Assembly (NCBI GenBank): GCA_958295665.1
Contig: OY282558.1
Location: 139,418,577 to 139,482,576, forward strand
Origin: Tipula vernalis
Taxonomy: Eukaryota; Arthropoda; Insecta; Diptera; Tipulidae
DNA length: 64,000 nt
Reading direction: 5' to 3'
Part shown: positions 43,990-56,400 of the stretch, piece after piece
Layout of the letters: each line of letters begins with the position of its first letter
Position numbering within the stretch: position 1 is the first letter of the stretch
The notes under the pieces: model-generated
The model's input: only the letters and a program-made list of their open reading frames with translations
The model's database searches: none
What the model was told of the DNA's origin: nothing
Translations under genes and position numbers: made by a program

Positions 43990-44653
43990 TGTGTCACAGT
44001 GAAACCAGTTTTTCGAGTTTGTTCCCGAACCGTTAGATATCATTTTTTAGTTTAATTAATGGGTGCAGAGCATCCGTACATACATTTTGGCAAGTTCCTT
44101 TCCGCGACAAAAGTACCAGGTACCAAACACATAATAAAATAATTTTTCCATATACGTTTGCTTTCACATCTGGTAGAGGTATTTGATCCTTATCAAGCGA
44201 TTGTCTTTTGTGGACGACATCGTCATCGGTAACTCATTTTTCATCACCTTTTATAATCCGGTCTACAACAGGCTCGATTTATTCCTTTCTTTATTCCGAT
44301 CACTGAGATTGTGAGGTACCCATACACCTAAGTTGACTCTCAATTCCCCGCATAGCGGCAAACAGTTGATTGTTATGTATTTCTGCTAAATTTCTTGTTG
44401 ATTGACGTGAATTTTCCTCCAATATTGCCTTTAAAAGGTCATCGTCAAAGTCGAAAGGACGTTTCGCCCTCGGTTCGTGTTTTAAGGTCTTATCTTTGGT
44501 TATTAGTCCTTCACCGTGTATTCTGCATATTTTTTCAGCTGTCGTCATAGCACTGTTACCTTGTTTAAATCCCAAAGCATCATACGACGAATAAGCACTT
44601 TTTGACTCCATTTTAGGGGTTAGGAACAACACCTTAATGAACGTACACCACAC
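43990..44653 (-). pseudogene. Mariner transposase remnant (minus strand)
   Basis: The frame 44653-44300 holds FKQGNSAMTTAEKICRIHGE, then KRPFDFDDDLLKAILEENSR and QSTRNLAEIHN, the two DNA-binding helix-turn-helix regions of a mariner transposase. After frame changes, the minus strand below 44290 shows GDEKW-x-(T)DDDVVHKRQSLDK (about 44235-44180; the first catalytic aspartate region GDEKWVxYxNxxRKxxWL) and VYGKIILLCVWYLV. The second half of the catalytic domain is lost. It lies next to the BEL gag fragment. Ends were not defined. Confidence 0.75.
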
Positions 44654-44659
44654 AAAACA

Positions 44660-46250
44660 TTGTCGGAATACTAATAAAACCCTTATCTATTTAGTGAATG
44701 CAAAACTCGTCTGTACCGGTGACTCATAGTGGGTAGATATAAACAATAGATTTTGCCTACCTGCACTGGAATTTATTTATAACTCAACCTAATAAATTCT
44801 ATAGTTTAATGGAATAAAACCAAACGGTCTACTTTTCACATATAAAACCAGTGAACTTAAGCCAAAATTTTGCACAATAAAAGGTTTAGTTGTAACAAAT
44901 TGTCGCTGTTAGGCAAATTCTTCTAATTTCTAAATATCTAAATTTATTTATTTAAAAAAATGTCTGTGTTTTCCAATTTGAAATTTATCTTAATTTCTAA
45001 TTTTTACGAAAGCTTCAGATATTTTTAATTTTCATATTCTTAATTTTGAGAATTTGTAAATTTCTAAATTTATCATTCTCCCAAATTAGAGCCTAAGTAT
45101 ACTATACATATTTTTTAACTTCGAAATTCAATAATCCCAATTTCGTTAAAACTTAATAATAAAACTTAAAGATTCTTAAATTTTGTTAATCCCAATGTTC
45201 CTCTGAAATGTTTTAATTTATCGAGATTTTTCTAATATTGCGTAAATAATCTGCTGAGGTGGTCAGATCAGAAATGCTATCCTGGGCTCGCCGTAATTCT
45301 GTAATGTGTTGGCCGGATATTGATTCTGGACTCAGGTCAGTGACACCCCGATTCTGACATTAACACTCCTAAGCTTAGGGGTCTGGTACATGAACGTAAT
45401 GCCTGCATTGCATGCGTCTAGACATTTAAATTTGCCAATACAGAATAAACACGGAAAGCAAAAATATTTTTGCTTAATTGTAAAATTCTTCTATAACCAT
45501 AATTAATGATTCTCATAATTTTCTTTACATGATGTCATAATCTATAATAACCACTAAAATTGTAGGCAAAATATATTTTTGGTTTTATTTTCAAACATGT
45601 TACTATCCGTTGTGACAGCTTAAATCCGCTATTTAAATAGAGAAAAAAAGCAATTTCAATTGGGCATGCATGCGAGAATATAACATATGAGAAAATGATG
45701 TTATTTGCATCTCTTCGAGCAAAAACTTGTTGTAGCAAGAAAAAAGATTTCCTCTTTAACACAAAATCTAGTAACTAAATTTTTCAAGTAAGTGGGAAAT
45801 TAAGGTTTTGCGTTTTTTATTCTTTCGCATAAAGCTACAATTTTTGGAAGAGAGTGGAAAAATAAGTAATTGCTGTGTAAAAATATTTTTATTTGAATAC
45901 AGTTACCAAAATTTTATTTTTTTAATAAAACCGAATCTCGAATAATCTGAAAATGACCATGCAATGCTGAAATCTAGATAAATCCAAAAATCTTGGATTT
46001 TGAGAATCTCTTCTCTGTAAGATAATTTAATTAAGTGCTTTAATATACTTATGAAAATCTCGAATAATATCGAAGTCTATAAAATTTCGAATCATAAAAT
46101 TAAAAACCTTGCAAAGCCCCAGATAATATCGAAAATCTCGAATATCGCTAATTCTGTAACATCATGCGATTCCGTCTTTCAAATTTACAAAATAAACAAA
46201 ACAACAAAATAAAAATTATTTATTTCAAATAACCAACCTTCCACAATCTT
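44660..46250. other. AT-rich stretch with TCGAATAATC minisatellite
   Basis: No gene was seen. 44930-45130 is a degenerate TTTCTAAATTT low-complexity run. A GC-richer patch at 45255-45420 has no identified source. 45930-46150 contains repeated TCTCGAATAATCTCGAAAAT-like phrases that recur at 50985-51225. Confidence 0.5.
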
Positions 46251-46665
46251 CAAAAATGAATTAGTCAGATCAGTGATCGGATATGTAATGGAAGGCAATT
46301 AATGAAGTACGGACCAATGACTAGTTTCGGTATTAAAAGTTGGTATTTTAAAAAACAATTTGCTGTTGTTACGAAAATTATTCGCAGAAACAAACCTCAC
46401 TACTCTCTGACCACTACGAGAATAAAACAAACGAAGAACTCTAAAAACATAAAGATGTTGCAGAGAAAAAATTTTATTCGCAACATAAACTGGCCAACAG
46501 AAATCAGTACGGCTAAAAAAAACATGGACGAATAATTTGGTTTTGTAACGTGATTAAAGAAAATAACGTACAATTAAAAGCATCACTCCAACTCAAACGA
46601 GAGCCAACACAAGCATGATAAAACTTAATAAAAAAGATTACGAACAATAAGAGCGCAGCATATAG

Positions 46666-47680
46666 CTAGATGGCACGCAAAACACAACCCAATTGAATTT
46701 TTAATTGCTGATTATACAACTTCCAATTGAGGCCAACATCCAGGTGTAGACCGAGGTATCTGAAGGACTTGACAATTTCAATTTTAAAACAATCATTATT
46801 ACAATTCAGGAAATTACAGTTAGAATGGTGATAGATAAATTCAGGCATATAATTCAACAAAGGGTCGCCAGATAACTTAAAATAACCTAATTTTAGTCTT
46901 CTCACTTAGAATCATACCATGCCGATCAAACCAAACACGTAGCAATTTTAAATCATAGTTGATATCGGTAGAGATATTATCCAAACATGACCCCGAATAA
47001 CTATAAGCCATATCGTCCGCAAAGGCTATTATTTTTCCACGTAGACCTAGGCTAAAAATATCATTTATATAAATTAAAAAAAGTATTGGACCCAAAGCAG
47101 AACCCTGAGGAGCACCACAATTCAATGTAAAAGGAACAGTAAAGGAACTTCGAATTTTAATTTTGTAATACCTATTACTCAGATAAGAAGCAAACCATTT
47201 TTGTGAAATACCTCTAAAATTGATAGAATCTAGCTTATTGAGAAGCAAGTTATGATCAACCATATATCAAACGCTCGTTTAATGTCAATGAAAACAGCTC
47301 CAGCCTCAAGCTTATCATTCTACCAGATCTAAAGCCGTACTGATTGTCATTTAAAAAATTATGTTTAGCAAGGTATTTATCTATTCGTGGTTTCATGGCT
47401 TTTTCAATTATTTTTAAGATAATAGGTTGAAGAGCAATAGGATGAAAGTTTTCTTTGAGCAAGCGATTACCTTTTTTGTGTAGTGGAATAACAATTGAAG
47501 TTTTAAAAATATCCGGGATAAGACCAACAGGAGGGGACAAGTAAGGACAAATAATGTTAAAGAAATCAAACTTGATGACGATGCTGACGAAGGCGTTAAT
47601 TTGCAAATAGCCAAGATTAATTCATCTAATTTCAAGGGCAATGTATCAGCAGATTCATTATTAAAATTTGGGAAAGTGTG
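46666..47680 (-). pseudogene. Non-LTR retrotransposon reverse transcriptase fragment
   Basis: On the minus strand: LPLKLDELILAICKLTPSSA (about 47660-47600), TSIVIPLHKKGNRL and NFHPIALQPIILKIIEKAM (47500-47400), FLNDNQYGFRSGR (about 47350), VDHNLLLNKLDSINF (47263-47215), GAPQGSALGPILFLIYINDI (47130-47065), IIAFADDMAYSYSG (catalytic FADD, about 47025-46985), SEKTKIRLF and a thumb segment FRYLGLHLDVGLNWK. These are RT blocks 1-7 of a LINE of the Jockey/RTE type. It is broken by two frame changes, and by loss of the normal F-D-x-x-x-A-F block between 47330 and 47263. At about 47670 it abuts the protease of a plus-strand gypsy. Confidence 0.85.
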
Positions 47681-49870
47681 GAAAAACGTTGATTGCATGC
47701 TAGACACAGGTTCCAATTCATGTCTTATTGGATTGAGTCAATTTAAAATTTTAATGAACGAGTCAAATCCTCAGATACAATCCACCAATCAAGGTCTTGT
47801 GGATTTTAATGGAAACCATATCGAGTCAATTGGAAAAGCTTTTGTTCCATGTAAAATGAGAAATAAAAATCATATTGTTACATTTCAAATAATTCGACGA
47901 GATCACCAGCCTTGTCATCTAATGCGTGTTCAGTATTAAAATTGGTACATTATAGTTCAAATGTAAAAAACTTTCCGAGTTATAGCAAATTTCCACGTGT
48001 TAACGAATCCGTACACAATTGTGCTAAGGCTAAGACGGATAATAATATCATATGTCTGGATCAGCACATTAATCATACAAACGCGGAACAAATTGTCGAG
48101 AAGTACAGCGATATTTTTGAAGGAAATGGTCTAATTCCAGGCGAAGTTGAATTGGAAATTGATGAAAATATTTCACCAGTAATTCAGAATGCTCGTTGTA
48201 TTCCTGTTGCCTATCGTAAGCGACTCAAGGAGGAATTGAATAATTTAGTATCGGGTGGTATCATAGCAAAAGTCGACAAACATAGTGATTGGGTCAGTAA
48301 TATACTCATTGTGCAAAGGAACACCTCCTTCCGTATTTGTCTAGATCCAATTCCGCTAAATGAAGCACTCAAACGGCCCAATTATCAATTCACGACAATC
48401 GGCGAAATTCTTCCAGAGCTTGGCAAAGCCAGAGTTTTCTCTACATTCGACGCTAAGAAAGGTTTCTGGTAGATCAAACTATCTGAGTCGAGCAGTGATT
48501 TAACATGTTTTTGGACACCGTTTGGTAGATATAAATGGCTTCGCATGTCATTTGGTATATGTTCAGCTCCGGAAAATTTTCAGATGAAAATGTTTCATCT
48601 GGTTCATGATTTGAAAGGAGTAGAAATTCTTGCAGACGATTTGCTCATATATCGATGTGGCGACATAATCGAGGAAGCTACATTAGATCATAATCGAAAT
48701 TTTGAAAACCTATTTATACGGTTGAGACAAAATAACTGCAAATCTTCAGTAATGTTTTTTGGTCATTTATTTACTACGGATGGTTTACAACCAGATATTG
48801 CGAAAGTAGCAGCAATAGCAAATATGAATGGTATGATTTATTGGTATGGTGACTTATTTATCATATCAAATAATTTATATGTATATCAAAAATCTCAGTA
48901 CACATTTTTCGCCGCTAAGAAGATTACTCTTAGAAAGTACACCATGGAGATGGGAAAGGAAGAAGAAGATGAGTATGTTAAAATCAAAAATTTAGTATCC
49001 GATATAAAATTGTTGAGTTATTTTGACAACCCTAAACCAATTACAATTGAATGTGACTCCAGTAGTACCGGATTAGGAGCCGCTATTTTTCAAAACAATA
49101 AAGTAATTGCCTATGCTTCAAGAACACTTAATTCCACTGAACGCAATTATGCACAGATTGAGAAGGAGCTTCTCGCTATAGTATTTGCTTGCGTACGATT
49201 CGATCAAATGATTGTTGGTCATGTATGCAACATCAGAACAGACCACAAACCACTTATTAATATATTCAAGAAGCCGTTATTAAAGTGTCCTAAGCGTCTA
49301 CAACTGATGCTTGTGACTCTTCAGCGCTATTCCATCAAGGTTGAATTTATTGAAAAATAATATAATCACCGACGCATTATCACGTGCGAATTATGACGAA
49401 ACTCTCTTACCCGGTGGTTCACAGCAGGAGGCACATATAACGAAGTGAAGTGTTTGTGCAATGAGAAATTCTAATATTCAATCAAAGTCAGAGCGCATGT
49501 TTCAAATGGTTAAGCTAATAGAATATGTCAAAATAACTAATGAGCAACTAGAAAATATCAAGTCAGAAACGGCGAAAGACCGAAATTTACAAAAACTAGT
49601 ATCTATTATTGTAAATGGTTGACGTTAAAATGTACCACAAATGCATAAATGAGTTCTCATACCGTTTAGTCTACGAAAGCTTATGACTAATAAAGTGCAC
49701 GTCAGTCATAATGGTATAGAAGCGACATTAAATCTTAAATTCAAATTAATCCTAGGGGAATGGAAATTAATACATACGATACATCAATCTTACCATCTGC
49801 TTCAATTTCTAACCGTCCACAAAGAGAAAATAGAAGACTACCACAAACACATCTTAATGATTACATCGTA
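47640..49870 (+). pseudogene. Ty3/gypsy element D, pol remnant with intact RT box
   Basis: The plus strand begins inside a protease (VDCMLDTGSNSCLIG, about 47680-47722), continues with QIVEKYSDIFEGNG, CIPVAYRKRLKEELNNLVSG and FSTFDAKKGFW (stop at 48472), then FGRYKWLRMSFGICSAPENF and the catalytic ILADDLLIY (48628-48654). Around 48825-48945 an unrelated in-frame segment replaces the usual connection (SKF...LRxL). RNase H is clean: ITIECDSSSTGLGAAIF, TERNYAQIEKELLAI, IRTDHKPL. After a frame shift come DALSRA (about 49373) and an integrase zinc-region piece HVSHNGIEATLNL (49683-49735). Most of the integrase is missing. It resembles mag-like gypsies. No LTRs were recognised. Confidence 0.85.
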
Positions 49871-49879
49871 AATATGGAA

Positions 49880-50165
49880 TAGATTCGCTTAGGTAATATT
49901 AATTACATATAGACATAAATTTGAATTCAAGTAAACTCTTATGAAATTTTTATTTTTATTTTGAAGTTTGTAATGTAACGTAAAGTAAATTTAATTTTGT
50001 TTAATATGATCGCATTAATTTAGAGTTACGAGTTAATATTCTCAATTTTAAAGAAAAGCGAAGATGTTGTATTATCCTCTACGATTATCACTACGAATGT
50101 ACCGCTCGCCACTTTAATAAATATATAATTCATATATAACAATTCTTTAATTAATTAATATAATA
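49880..50165. other. AT-rich tail after gypsy D
   Basis: No frame. A GTTGTATTATCCTCTACG-containing piece at about 50065 could be LTR sequence, but no partner copy was seen. Confidence 0.35.
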
Positions 50166-50168
50166 GAC

Positions 50169-50549
50169 TTAATAAAACACATGGTGCTCTGAAATATTAA
50201 GATTAATTTTATTAAATTCCAATTTAATTTCATTTTTCAAGGCAATTAGCCCATTGAAAATATCGTACTCAGGTGTATCATGTGGTGAAACACGTTGCAA
50301 CGGCAAAATATTTGATATAGATGAATGCGTTAGCGGGCCGCAATCAGATAATGAACTAGCTGACACAGCATTAGCATTAGCAACATTATTTAACGGAGAA
50401 GTGTGCTCAACACCGTTTAAATACACATAAACAGCAATACGTTTAACGTCATCCGTATTGAGGTCAGTGCACTTAGGATGAACATTTTTACCACAAATTC
50501 CACAATAAACATTTCTCATTTTTAATAAACTTAAGTTTGCAAGCTGCAC
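50169..50549 (-). pseudogene. Non-LTR ORF1 fragment with PHD-like finger
   Basis: This 126-codon minus-strand frame contains CGICGKNVHPKCTDLNTDDV, the C-x2-C...H-x2-C half of a PHD-like zinc finger as found in ORF1 proteins of several insect non-LTR elements. Next come a Ser/Asn-rich linker and EYDIFNGLIALKNEIKLEFN, a probable coiled-coil start. The second half of the finger (usually Y/W-x-C-x2-C) is missing where VYVYLNGVEHTS occurs. The frame ends at 50169 in AT-rich sequence. It may belong with the LINE RT at 46666-47680, but the gypsy between them runs the other way, so this is not shown. Confidence 0.6.
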
Positions 50550-50559
50550 ACGACATCAT

Positions 50560-51472
50560 GATTTACGGATTAACAATAATTATATATGGCACAGTTAGGT
50601 GTATTATCAAATAACGAATAACTGTTACATATAAAATAACAGAAATTCCGATTATAAATGTGTTGAAACTGATAGTAAAAACACAATACGAAAATACCAC
50701 TTATAAAGTTCAAAAAATTAATTATAATTAATAATAAAGATAATAAGTTATTAAATTATGAATTGTAAAATATCACAATACACCAGACATGATGATTCAC
50801 AGATTCAACAATAAACAGCAATTGCAAATTAAATGCAGTAATGTATACAGAAAAACGATAAAAAATATTTATTATACAATAATGTTTCAATTAAAATGTC
50901 TTAGGTAAATTATTAATTATAAATTTAATATTATTTTACTTAAAAAATCGTTGTTGACCCCACGATAGACAACGATCGAATGAACAAGAAACCCTCGAAT
51001 AATCTTGAAAATGTTGAATAATGTTGATATTTTAGAGTATTAAGCGAGCATCTTAACGCTATTCAAACCCAGATATCTAGATTACTCTAAAAATTGCAAA
51101 ACCTCGAATTTCGAAAATCTCACTTAATTCAATGATAATGTGAACGCTTATATTTTAATCAAAACTAACTCGAATAATATCGAAAATCTTGAATAATCTC
51201 GAAAAATGTATAATATCTAAAGGCGCATCAAAACTTGTGCTTAGTTAAGATGGGCTAAATCAATCTTTTTTGTTAAAAAACATACGAGGAAAAAAAACAA
51301 AACAGAACAAAAAAGATCGATTTAGCACATCACTACTTGTCCTTGAAAAACCCGATAGAGAATTCTACTGTATAAAAATTAAACTTTGTTTAAACTAAAA
51401 AACGGTAAATCCTCCCAAATCCGGAACCGAGATGCCTGAGGGCCGATGTTTGTAACCTCTGTCAATAGCAAT
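50560..51472. other. AT-rich stretch with minisatellite and hairpin
   Basis: 50985-51225 repeats TCGAATAATCTTGAAAATGT-like phrases related to 45930-46150. An inverted pair CTAAATCAATCTTTTTTGTT (51254-51273) and AACAAAAAAGATCGATTTAG (about 51308-51327) forms a hairpin of about 75 bp, perhaps a MITE. AATTCTACTGTA at 51361-51372 resembles the pogo-like MITE end at 32621-32630. No gene is present. Confidence 0.5.
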
Positions 51473-53247
51473 TGAAACAATTCTTTTAAGAATTGTTTAC
51501 AGACAAAAAATATCGATACAGAGGTTTCGGTATAACGGTCAATTGCACTGGCTAAAACTCAGGAGCTTATTGCGTGGGGTTACCGAAACGTGAAAAGATC
51601 TGTAATGACCGTATAAAATAAATAATAAGAAGTAAAACAGGGAACCAGCTACCATTCATTCTATCTACCCAACATACTCACCTGAGCTTCACCCCATTCT
51701 CAACTCAACAAATTATAATTCACTCATCTGAAATTGCACAACCGAAATAACAAAATGCGAAACACTCGACAGCGGAAAATAAAAATTCCATTTTATAACA
51801 CAAACTCCACTACTTCAATTAAAGACAACAACAAGAAGCCTGAATTTAGCACACTGAATTAATTTTAATGATTCAATTTGTTTTGCGTTTACACATAATT
51901 AATTTTTAATTTTTATATTTCAATCCTTCCAATGAAGGTATTTGTACTATACTAGTAATTAATAAAGTAACTACTATCTATGTAACTAACTACCCTAAAT
52001 ATGTATTAACAAATACCCCAACTAACTAAACTTAACTAATTAATATAATGTAGGTGAAATATACTTAATATAAATATTTATAAATTTAAATATGTAATAA
52101 TAAAATAAAATGTAAAAACAAAATTCTTAGCTGGTTTGATGTATGTTGATTGTATGTAGATCATCCGTATAACAGCACTCACAATTTTTAAATTTACACC
52201 AAAAACAATCTTGTGATTTTTGTTCAAATCGAATGTATCGTTTTTATTTTGTACAACAAACGTTTTGATTATAGCACACTCAAAACACACCGCGTGTTGA
52301 AATTAATGCGTTTCCTCGCCTTTATGAGTATTCAAGTACGATTATAATTTTCACTGTTTTATTGATTTTAGCGTATGTTTTATTAATGTTTTTGTTTATT
52401 AATTTTATATAGTTATTATTTCAATTTATTTACTTATTAATTAACTTATATATTTCTTAATTAACTTATTTATTTATTATTAATTTATCTTTTATTATTC
52501 CAAAAATGTTTTAATATGCTAAAATTTTGATCACACTTATATATTAACACTGTTAATATTCGGTGTATTATTTCGTCCCGTTAATGTTTTGACCGAACTT
52601 TTGATCCCGGTTCAATAATTTTAGTATATAGGTAATTAGGTAACCTATTTATGATCTACGGTATACTATTTACTTCACTTAATTAACTTAACTATCATTG
52701 TTTATTTGTTTTAGTACTTTTAATCGAATTCCCTCTTTCTTAACGATTTATTAATGTTTCTAATTTTGTACAAACAAAACAAAAACCACCACTAAACAAA
52801 CTGAATCGCCGTTTTAAAACGGGGCTTTAGAGTACCACTATAGTACCACACGTGTATTAAAATTAAAACGTTCACTTAATTAAACTTAATTTAAACTATA
52901 GTCCTTAACCGTACAAGCTATGTATCAAAGATCTTTATTTTCTTTTTTCAAACTTTAAATTTTAGACTTAGCTCCGCTAACAATTATTTTTATTTCTAAT
53001 TTTTTTGACCATTTCGGTTTGCAATCTCTTCACTGACTACCCCCTTGCGTAATTTTTTTTTTCAAAAAAAAAACTCTCCAACATCAAAATTTATTCGAAA
53101 CAATAGCTTACCATTACAATAACACTTGCTCCATCCATCTGTACAGTCCGATAAAAATTGTCAATTGCGTGTACAACCATGTCTAGTATAATAGTGTATT
53201 GCTACGTAATATTTCCAAACGCATGTAACGACTAGTAAGTCGTAACA
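51473..53247 (-). repeat. 3' LTR of gypsy E (1775 bp)
   Basis: In plus orientation it starts TGAAACAATTCTTTTAAGAA and ends AGTAAGTCGTAACA; in element orientation TGTTACGACTTACTAG to GAATTGTTTCA, so it has TG...CA termini. Two small dyads mark its ends: CAATTCTTTTAAGAATTG (51478-51495) and GTAACGACTAGTAAGTCGTAAC (about 53225-53246). A 70-codon minus frame inside (52078-52290) is repeated in the other LTR but has no protein signature. Confidence 0.95.
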
Positions 53248-53400
53248 AATCGTGGGGCAGACCTACACCCATGAGATGTCTCAAGCCGGGCTATATTTAT
53301 ATAATTTAATTTGAAGCATGCCGAAAAATTAACTACAAGATGTAATATTATAAACTACATATTAAAAATAACTTCAATTACAACATTGATCAATGACCAG

Positions 53401-56400
53401 CTACGTTCGAATATCCTTTTTGTGGTATATTCCTATGTTTTTATTGTTTATGTCGACGACCTCAAACGCTACATTTCCGATTTTTTTTAGTATCCGAGCT
53501 TTAACGAATTTCGGGCTAAGTTTGGCCGATATTTTATTCGACGCATCACTGTGAATGAAATTACGAACAAACACGAGATCCCCGACTTTAATACTGCAGT
53601 TACGGCTTCTTAAATTATATCTGTGAGCACTCCGCTCATTAGCTTGCTGTAGGTGTTGCAAGATATTCTTATGTATGATGTCCTGCCGATCACAATTGGA
53701 CATTTTTACATTTCTGTCTTCGAGGCAATTTAGGTTTCGGAGAAGCTCATAATTAGTGCCATGGCCTATAAAATGATGTCCAAAAACGACCAAATGTGGC
53801 GAATAAGTTGTGCTGCTGTGTACTACATTTCTGAGCGCTGAACCAATGGAATGTACATGTCTATCCCAATCAGGATGATTTTCATCTAAGTAAGTCCGAA
53901 TCGCCGCCAAAATGGTTCGATTGACCCGTTCTGAGGCATTCGGCTGGGGGTGGTATTTTGGTGTACGGATATGCTTAACACCATATTTAGATAACATAGC
54001 AGCAAACCCATTTGCGGTAAATTGCTTGCCATTGTCACTAAAAACGATTTCTGGCACGGCAAATAGATTAAAAATTCGCTGTTCAAGAAATTTAATAACG
54101 TTTTTAGTCGTAGCGTCCCTCATAGGCTCCATAAGAACGAATTTTGATAATTTGTCTAATACTATGAATATATATCGATTGCCACTTTTCGACCGTGGAT
54201 ATGGCCCTAAAAAATCTATATATATTTGTTGCCAAGACCGTATTGTTTCTACATAAGTACCCATTGGCGGTCGTAAGATTTGATTGGCTGGTTTGGATTC
54301 TTTGCACAGATCACACTTGCTTACAAATTCCGTTATATCTTTTATCATACCGGGCCAGTAATAATATCTTCTGAGCAGTTCAATTGTTTTTTGTGCACCA
54401 AGATGAGCCGATGTTGGAGGATCGTGTGCTGCCTTCACTAACGCACTGGTAAGTGGTTTTGGTATGTATATTTTCCACTCGGGAATATCAGAACTGGCAC
54501 TATTATTACTGGAACCGCATAATTTGATATAAACTTTAGTTTCAATAACTCGCATATTGGATTTCGTTTCAGGCGCGTTTATGATTGAATTTCTTATCTG
54601 TTTATACGCCGAGTCAGTTTCAAAAGCTGGTGAATTAAGATCAAGGTGTAATGGATGATCGGTAACATTTTGATTTAAGGTAAGTTCTTCCGCAAAATTT
54701 CTTGACAGAGCATCAGGTACCACGTTATCTTTCCCTTTTCGGTACTCGATATTAAAGTCAAACCCCTGCATTTTTAAGCTCCAGCGAGCGAGACGTCCAG
54801 AAAGATCCCTCTGTCCCATTAACCACTTCAAACTGGCGTGATCCGTGATAATGGTAAAAGGGAATCCTTCTACATATTGCCTAAATTTCTTGAGACTCAA
54901 TACAGCGGCGAAACATTCAAGCTCGGTAGTGCTATAATTTCGCTGTGCTGCATTGAGTTTCTGAGAAAAATAGGCAACAGGACGTTCTTCGCCGCTGGAG
55001 CTTTTTTGGAAGAGTACACCACCTACTCCTGTACTAGATGCATCACATTGTATAAAGAAATGGGACGAATAGTCTGGATTACTTAACACCGGGGCTGTGC
55101 ATAACGCCGTTTTAAGCTGATTGAAGGAATCCTCTGCCTCCTCAGACCAGCTAAATTTAATATTTTTCTTCAGTAAACGGGTCAATGGTTCCGCCAACTC
55201 TGAATACCGCGAAATAAATCGACGATACCAACCGGTAACACCAAGGAACCGGCGTATTTGTCGTACATTTTTAGGTTTTGGGAATGTTGAAATAGCTGAA
55301 ACTTTGTCTGGGTCCACCTTTAACACCCCATCTCCCACAACGTAACCCAAATATTTTATTTCTTTTAGCAGAAAATGACTTTTATCAACATTGATTGATA
55401 AATTGGCACGTTTTAATAATTTGGCAACTTTAAGCAAAAGCTCGATATGTTCTTCGAAGGTTTCACTGGTGATAAGGAGGTCGTCAAGGTAGACAAAGAT
55501 TTGAGCGTGTAATTCGTGAGGTATCACCTGATGCATTAAGCGACACATCGTCTGGGGCGCATTACACAAACCGAATGGCATAACAGTAAACTGGTACAAG
55601 GGCCTACCGGGGACGGTGAAGGCTGTCTTATCCCTTGAACCCTCATCTAACGGGATTTGCCAGAAGGCGTCTTTCAAATCTAATGAAGATATATAGCGAG
55701 TCTTATTGAGACGCCCTAGCAAACCCTCGATGATAGGTAAGGGATAAGCGTCCCTCACCGTCACCTCGTTTAGCTTTCTTGCATCTAGACACAATCTAGT
55801 TTTGCCATTCGGCTTGCGAACCAAAGCGATCGGTGAACTCCACGAACTACTACTCTCCTCAATGACTCCTAAGGACAACATCCTATCTATTTCCTGGTAA
55901 ATATCAGCTTGAACTGCCGGTGACACGGAATAATACCTTTGTTTGATTGGTGTTGAGTTACCTACATCAATGGTGTGCTTCAGCAAACCTGTTTTACCCA
56001 AACCCAATACAGCAGACGATGGGAATTGTTTAACAACCATATTTACTATTTCGTGCTGCTTTGTGGTTAGAATATGTTTTGGAAAAGAATTTATAGGTGT
56101 TTCACCAACAGTCAATTCTGAAATCATATTCACGTTACCGATTAAAGTCGCATTTGACTTTTTATTCGAAGAGCAAGATATTTGTAAGCCAAATAATCGC
56201 CAAAAATCGACACCCAAGTAAAGCTCTTGGCTAAGGTTTGGCGATAGATGTAAAATTACGCTACATGTTTTCCCAGCGAATAATATTGGCACTTTAATAT
56301 ATCCTAATATGTTTACTTTGTTTCCATTCGCGGTCCTTACTGATGACGGAAAATTATAAAATTTTGTGTGATCTGAACTCAAATATTGCTCACAACCTTT

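Noticed and set aside
52078..52290. 70-codon minus-strand frame, repeated exactly at 60179-60391
   Set aside because: It is identical only because both copies lie in the two LTRs of gypsy E. It is hydrophobic and low-complexity without a motif and is most likely accidental.
53248..53400. An env gene between pol and the 3' LTR of gypsy E
   Set aside because: Only 153 bases separate the pol stop from the LTR, too few for any envelope protein.
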